Source: Candidatus Gottesmanbacteria bacterium RIFCSPLOWO2_01_FULL_49_10 (GTDB lineage: Bacteria > Patescibacteriota > Microgenomatia > UBA10105 > UBA927). From it: DNA of 6,446 bases. This document shows, in pieces, positions 5,664-6,446 of this stretch. The stretch covers positions 1,118 through 7,563 of the forward strand of contig MFJZ01000035.1 of NCBI GenBank assembly GCA_001781025.1. Direction: 5' to 3'. The number at the start of each line of letters is the position of its first letter. Within the stretch, counting starts at the first letter, position 1. A program made the translations under genes and the position numbers. The notes under the pieces are model-generated. The model was not told the origin of the DNA, made no database searches, and saw only the letters and a program-made list of their open reading frames with translations.

Positions 5664-6260
5664 TTACTTTCGTACGAGGAAGGGGAGGATGCGCGTGACT
5701 TTTGCATCATGATTGTCAGCAAGGTTTATCGTGACGGGGTATACGCCCATCTTTCTGGCAACGCCAAAGACGTAACAGGTAATCCGGGGTTTACCAAACA
5801 GTGCGCTCCAACAGAGCCCCTGCCCTATACCATCGGGAAGTCCGGCAATACTCATTGAAAGTCTGTCTCCCCGATCAGCGTCTCTTCCGTTCACGAGTGC
5901 TCCATAGAGCCTACCAACTCTTGCCGCAGGGAACACCCCAGTCATAATCTCCGGCGCGTGGTTGACTGGTGTTGGCGTCGGTGTGGGGGTGGGCGTGGGA
6001 GTCGGTGTCACCGTGATGGGCGGGGTCACCGGAATAGTCGGCGTTGGAGTCGGCGTTACATTAACCGGCGGGGTAACTGGCACGGTGGGTGTCGGTGTTG
6101 GAGTATTTGGAGGCGTAACCGGTGGCGTGACCGGGATAGGCACGAGCGCTGCCGATACCGGAATACCTGCCGTTAGTACTACAATAAGGAGTGGAATGAC
6201 GAGAGAAAGCATAAAAAACGCCACTCTGCTTGTGTGAGAAGATAATGTGTTTTGCGACAT
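5664..6260 (-). CDS. Secreted or anchored surface protein: signal segment, Pro-Thr stalk, cadherin/Ig-like domain
   Basis: This 198-residue protein starts with a polar stretch and a hydrophobic segment (about 13-33, VAFFMLSLVIPLLIVVLTAG). A possible signal-peptidase site VSA-A follows at 35-38; if uncut, the segment is a membrane anchor. Residues 41-99 are almost only Pro, Thr and Val in nested repeats, an extended cell-surface stalk. Residues 100-198 look like a putative-Ig/cadherin fold: NHAPEI opening, GRLYGALVNGRDADRGDRLSMSI, the turn AGLPDGI, and YPVTINLADNHD near the end. Cys150 and Cys162 could form a disulfide. There is no C-terminal sorting motif or second membrane helix. Function is unknown; adhesion or envelope contact is an inference. 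The ATG lacks a Shine-Dalgarno and follows directly on a terminator-like hairpin. Confidence 0.72.
   Translation of the reverse strand: MSQNTLSSHTSRVAFFMLSLVIPLLIVVLTAGIPVSAALVPIPVTPPVTPPNTPTPTPTVPVTPPVNVTPTPTPTIPVTPPITVTPTPTPTPTPTPTPVNHAPEIMTGVFPAARVGRLYGALVNGRDADRGDRLSMSIAGLPDGIGQGLCWSALFGKPRITCYVFGVARKMGVYPVTINLADNHDAKVTRILPFLVRK
5964..6140 (-). repeat. Low-complexity Pro-Thr repeat coding for the stalk
   Basis: Three imperfect units of about 15 residues can be read: NTPTPTPTVPVTPPV, NVTPTPTPTIPVTPPI, then TVTPTP running into an uninterrupted Thr-Pro dipeptide run. On the plus strand the DNA is a GT/GGT-rich tandem array. Such arrays often change length by slippage. Confidence 0.8.
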
Positions 6261-6296
6261 AAAATAAAACTACAAGACAACATAGTGTCTTGTAGT
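6261..6296 (-). terminator. Hairpin plus U-rich tract directly before the surface-protein ATG (terminator or attenuator)
   Basis: On the minus strand ACTACAAGACA (6296-6286) pairs perfectly with TGTCTTGTAGT (6279-6269) around a 6-base loop. The stem is followed by TTTATTTT, and the start codon comes next. This is the form of an intrinsic terminator in the minus direction; the plus direction has no U-tract. It lies within the predicted leader of the surface-protein gene, between promoter and ATG. It could attenuate that gene, end a short RNA, or shape the mRNA 5' end. Confidence 0.65.
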
Positions 6297-6318
6297 CGTA
6301 TCAGTGAAACAATAGCGT

Positions 6319-6347
6319 ATCATAGCACAATGTATGGCAAATGTCAA
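6319..6347 (-). promoter_or_regulatory. Near-consensus promoter of the surface-protein gene
   Basis: On the minus strand TTGACA (6347-6342) is followed after 17 bp by TATGAT (6324-6319), with an extended -10 TGC in front. The predicted start is near 6312, giving a leader of about 50 bases, most of it the terminator-like hairpin. The -35 lies within codons of the divergent membrane-protein gene. Confidence 0.75.
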
Positions 6348-6446
6348 TACTTATAGGCTATTTCAATTTTATCTCGTTATTGGACTTTTTGTTCTTCCAT
6401 TCGTGTATTGGCCATGGGCCGCCATCCCCTATGAGATTCCCCGTGT
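6334..6446 (+). CDS. N-terminal part of a multi-pass membrane protein (partial)
   Basis: From ATG 6334 the frame is open to the window edge, giving 37 complete codons that begin MANVNTYRLFQFYLVIGLFV and continue LPFVYWPWAAIPYEIPR. The sequence is a short polar start, a hydrophobic helix (about 10-25) and an aromatic, Pro-rich turn. This is typical of the first helix of an integral membrane protein; an O-antigen ligase or polymerase-like protein is one guess, not demonstrated. An in-frame TAG at 6313-6315 and the absence of other ATG codons fix the start. TATCAT (6318-6323) could be a -10 for a nearly leaderless transcript, but no good -35 is seen. The gene is divergent from the surface-protein gene, whose promoter overlaps its first codons. 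Confidence 0.65.
   Translation, partial: MANVNTYRLFQFYLVIGLFVLPFVYWPWAAIPYEIPR

Noticed and set aside
5958..6237. Plus-strand Gly/Val-rich and Arg/Trp-rich open frames across the stalk array
   Set aside because: They arise from the GT-rich repeat read in the wrong frames; the minus-strand Pro-Thr protein has a signal segment and a folded domain.
1..6446. Alternative genetic code with UGA as Gly or Trp
   Set aside because: UGA is the natural stop of the cutA-like, antitoxin, PIN and small membrane-protein genes, and Trp is written TGG throughout.

Overview
The window looks like a compact bacterial chromosome segment. I infer Patescibacteria (Candidate Phyla Radiation), because it combines several lineage-typical small genes: a RodZ-like HTH/membrane protein beside ftsK, a YtxH-type membrane helix protein, a small single-pass membrane protein, and a Pro/Thr-rich surface protein. 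Genes are tightly spaced and most starts lack a Shine-Dalgarno sequence. This placement rests on gene style, not on a search. UGA acts as a normal stop: it ends four genes, and Trp is written TGG throughout, so the glycine-UGA code of Gracilibacteria/Absconditabacteria does not apply.

Left part, plus strand (1-1845): the tail of a CutA-like gene is followed by a two-gene toxin-antitoxin module, a ribbon-helix-helix antitoxin and a VapC-like PIN protein joined by an ATGA overlap. A D-2-hydroxyacid dehydrogenase gene comes next. It is split by one in-frame TGA at position 175, where the flanking sequence suggests a Trp. The PIN protein has Asn in place of its first expected catalytic Asp. Both departures can be explained by single G-to-A changes.

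Middle part, minus strand (1896-5475): a full-length ftsK DNA translocase gene is followed by a RodZ-like gene, then a separately promoted pair of small membrane-protein genes. This is a cell-envelope, division and chromosome-segregation block. It converges on the dehydrogenase gene, with only 50 bp between them and no clear terminator.

Right part (5476-6446): a minus-strand secreted or anchored protein has a signal segment, a Pro-Thr stalk and a cadherin/Ig-like domain. It is read from a near-consensus promoter, but a hairpin plus U-rich tract resembling an intrinsic terminator lies between that promoter and the start codon. Divergent from it, and overlapping its promoter, is the start of a plus-strand membrane protein that runs off the window.

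Regulatory theme: several promoters have their -35 box on or beside the stop codon of the preceding gene. Several also have a -10 box so close to the ATG that the mRNA would be leaderless or nearly so. The clearest Shine-Dalgarno belongs to an operon-internal gene.
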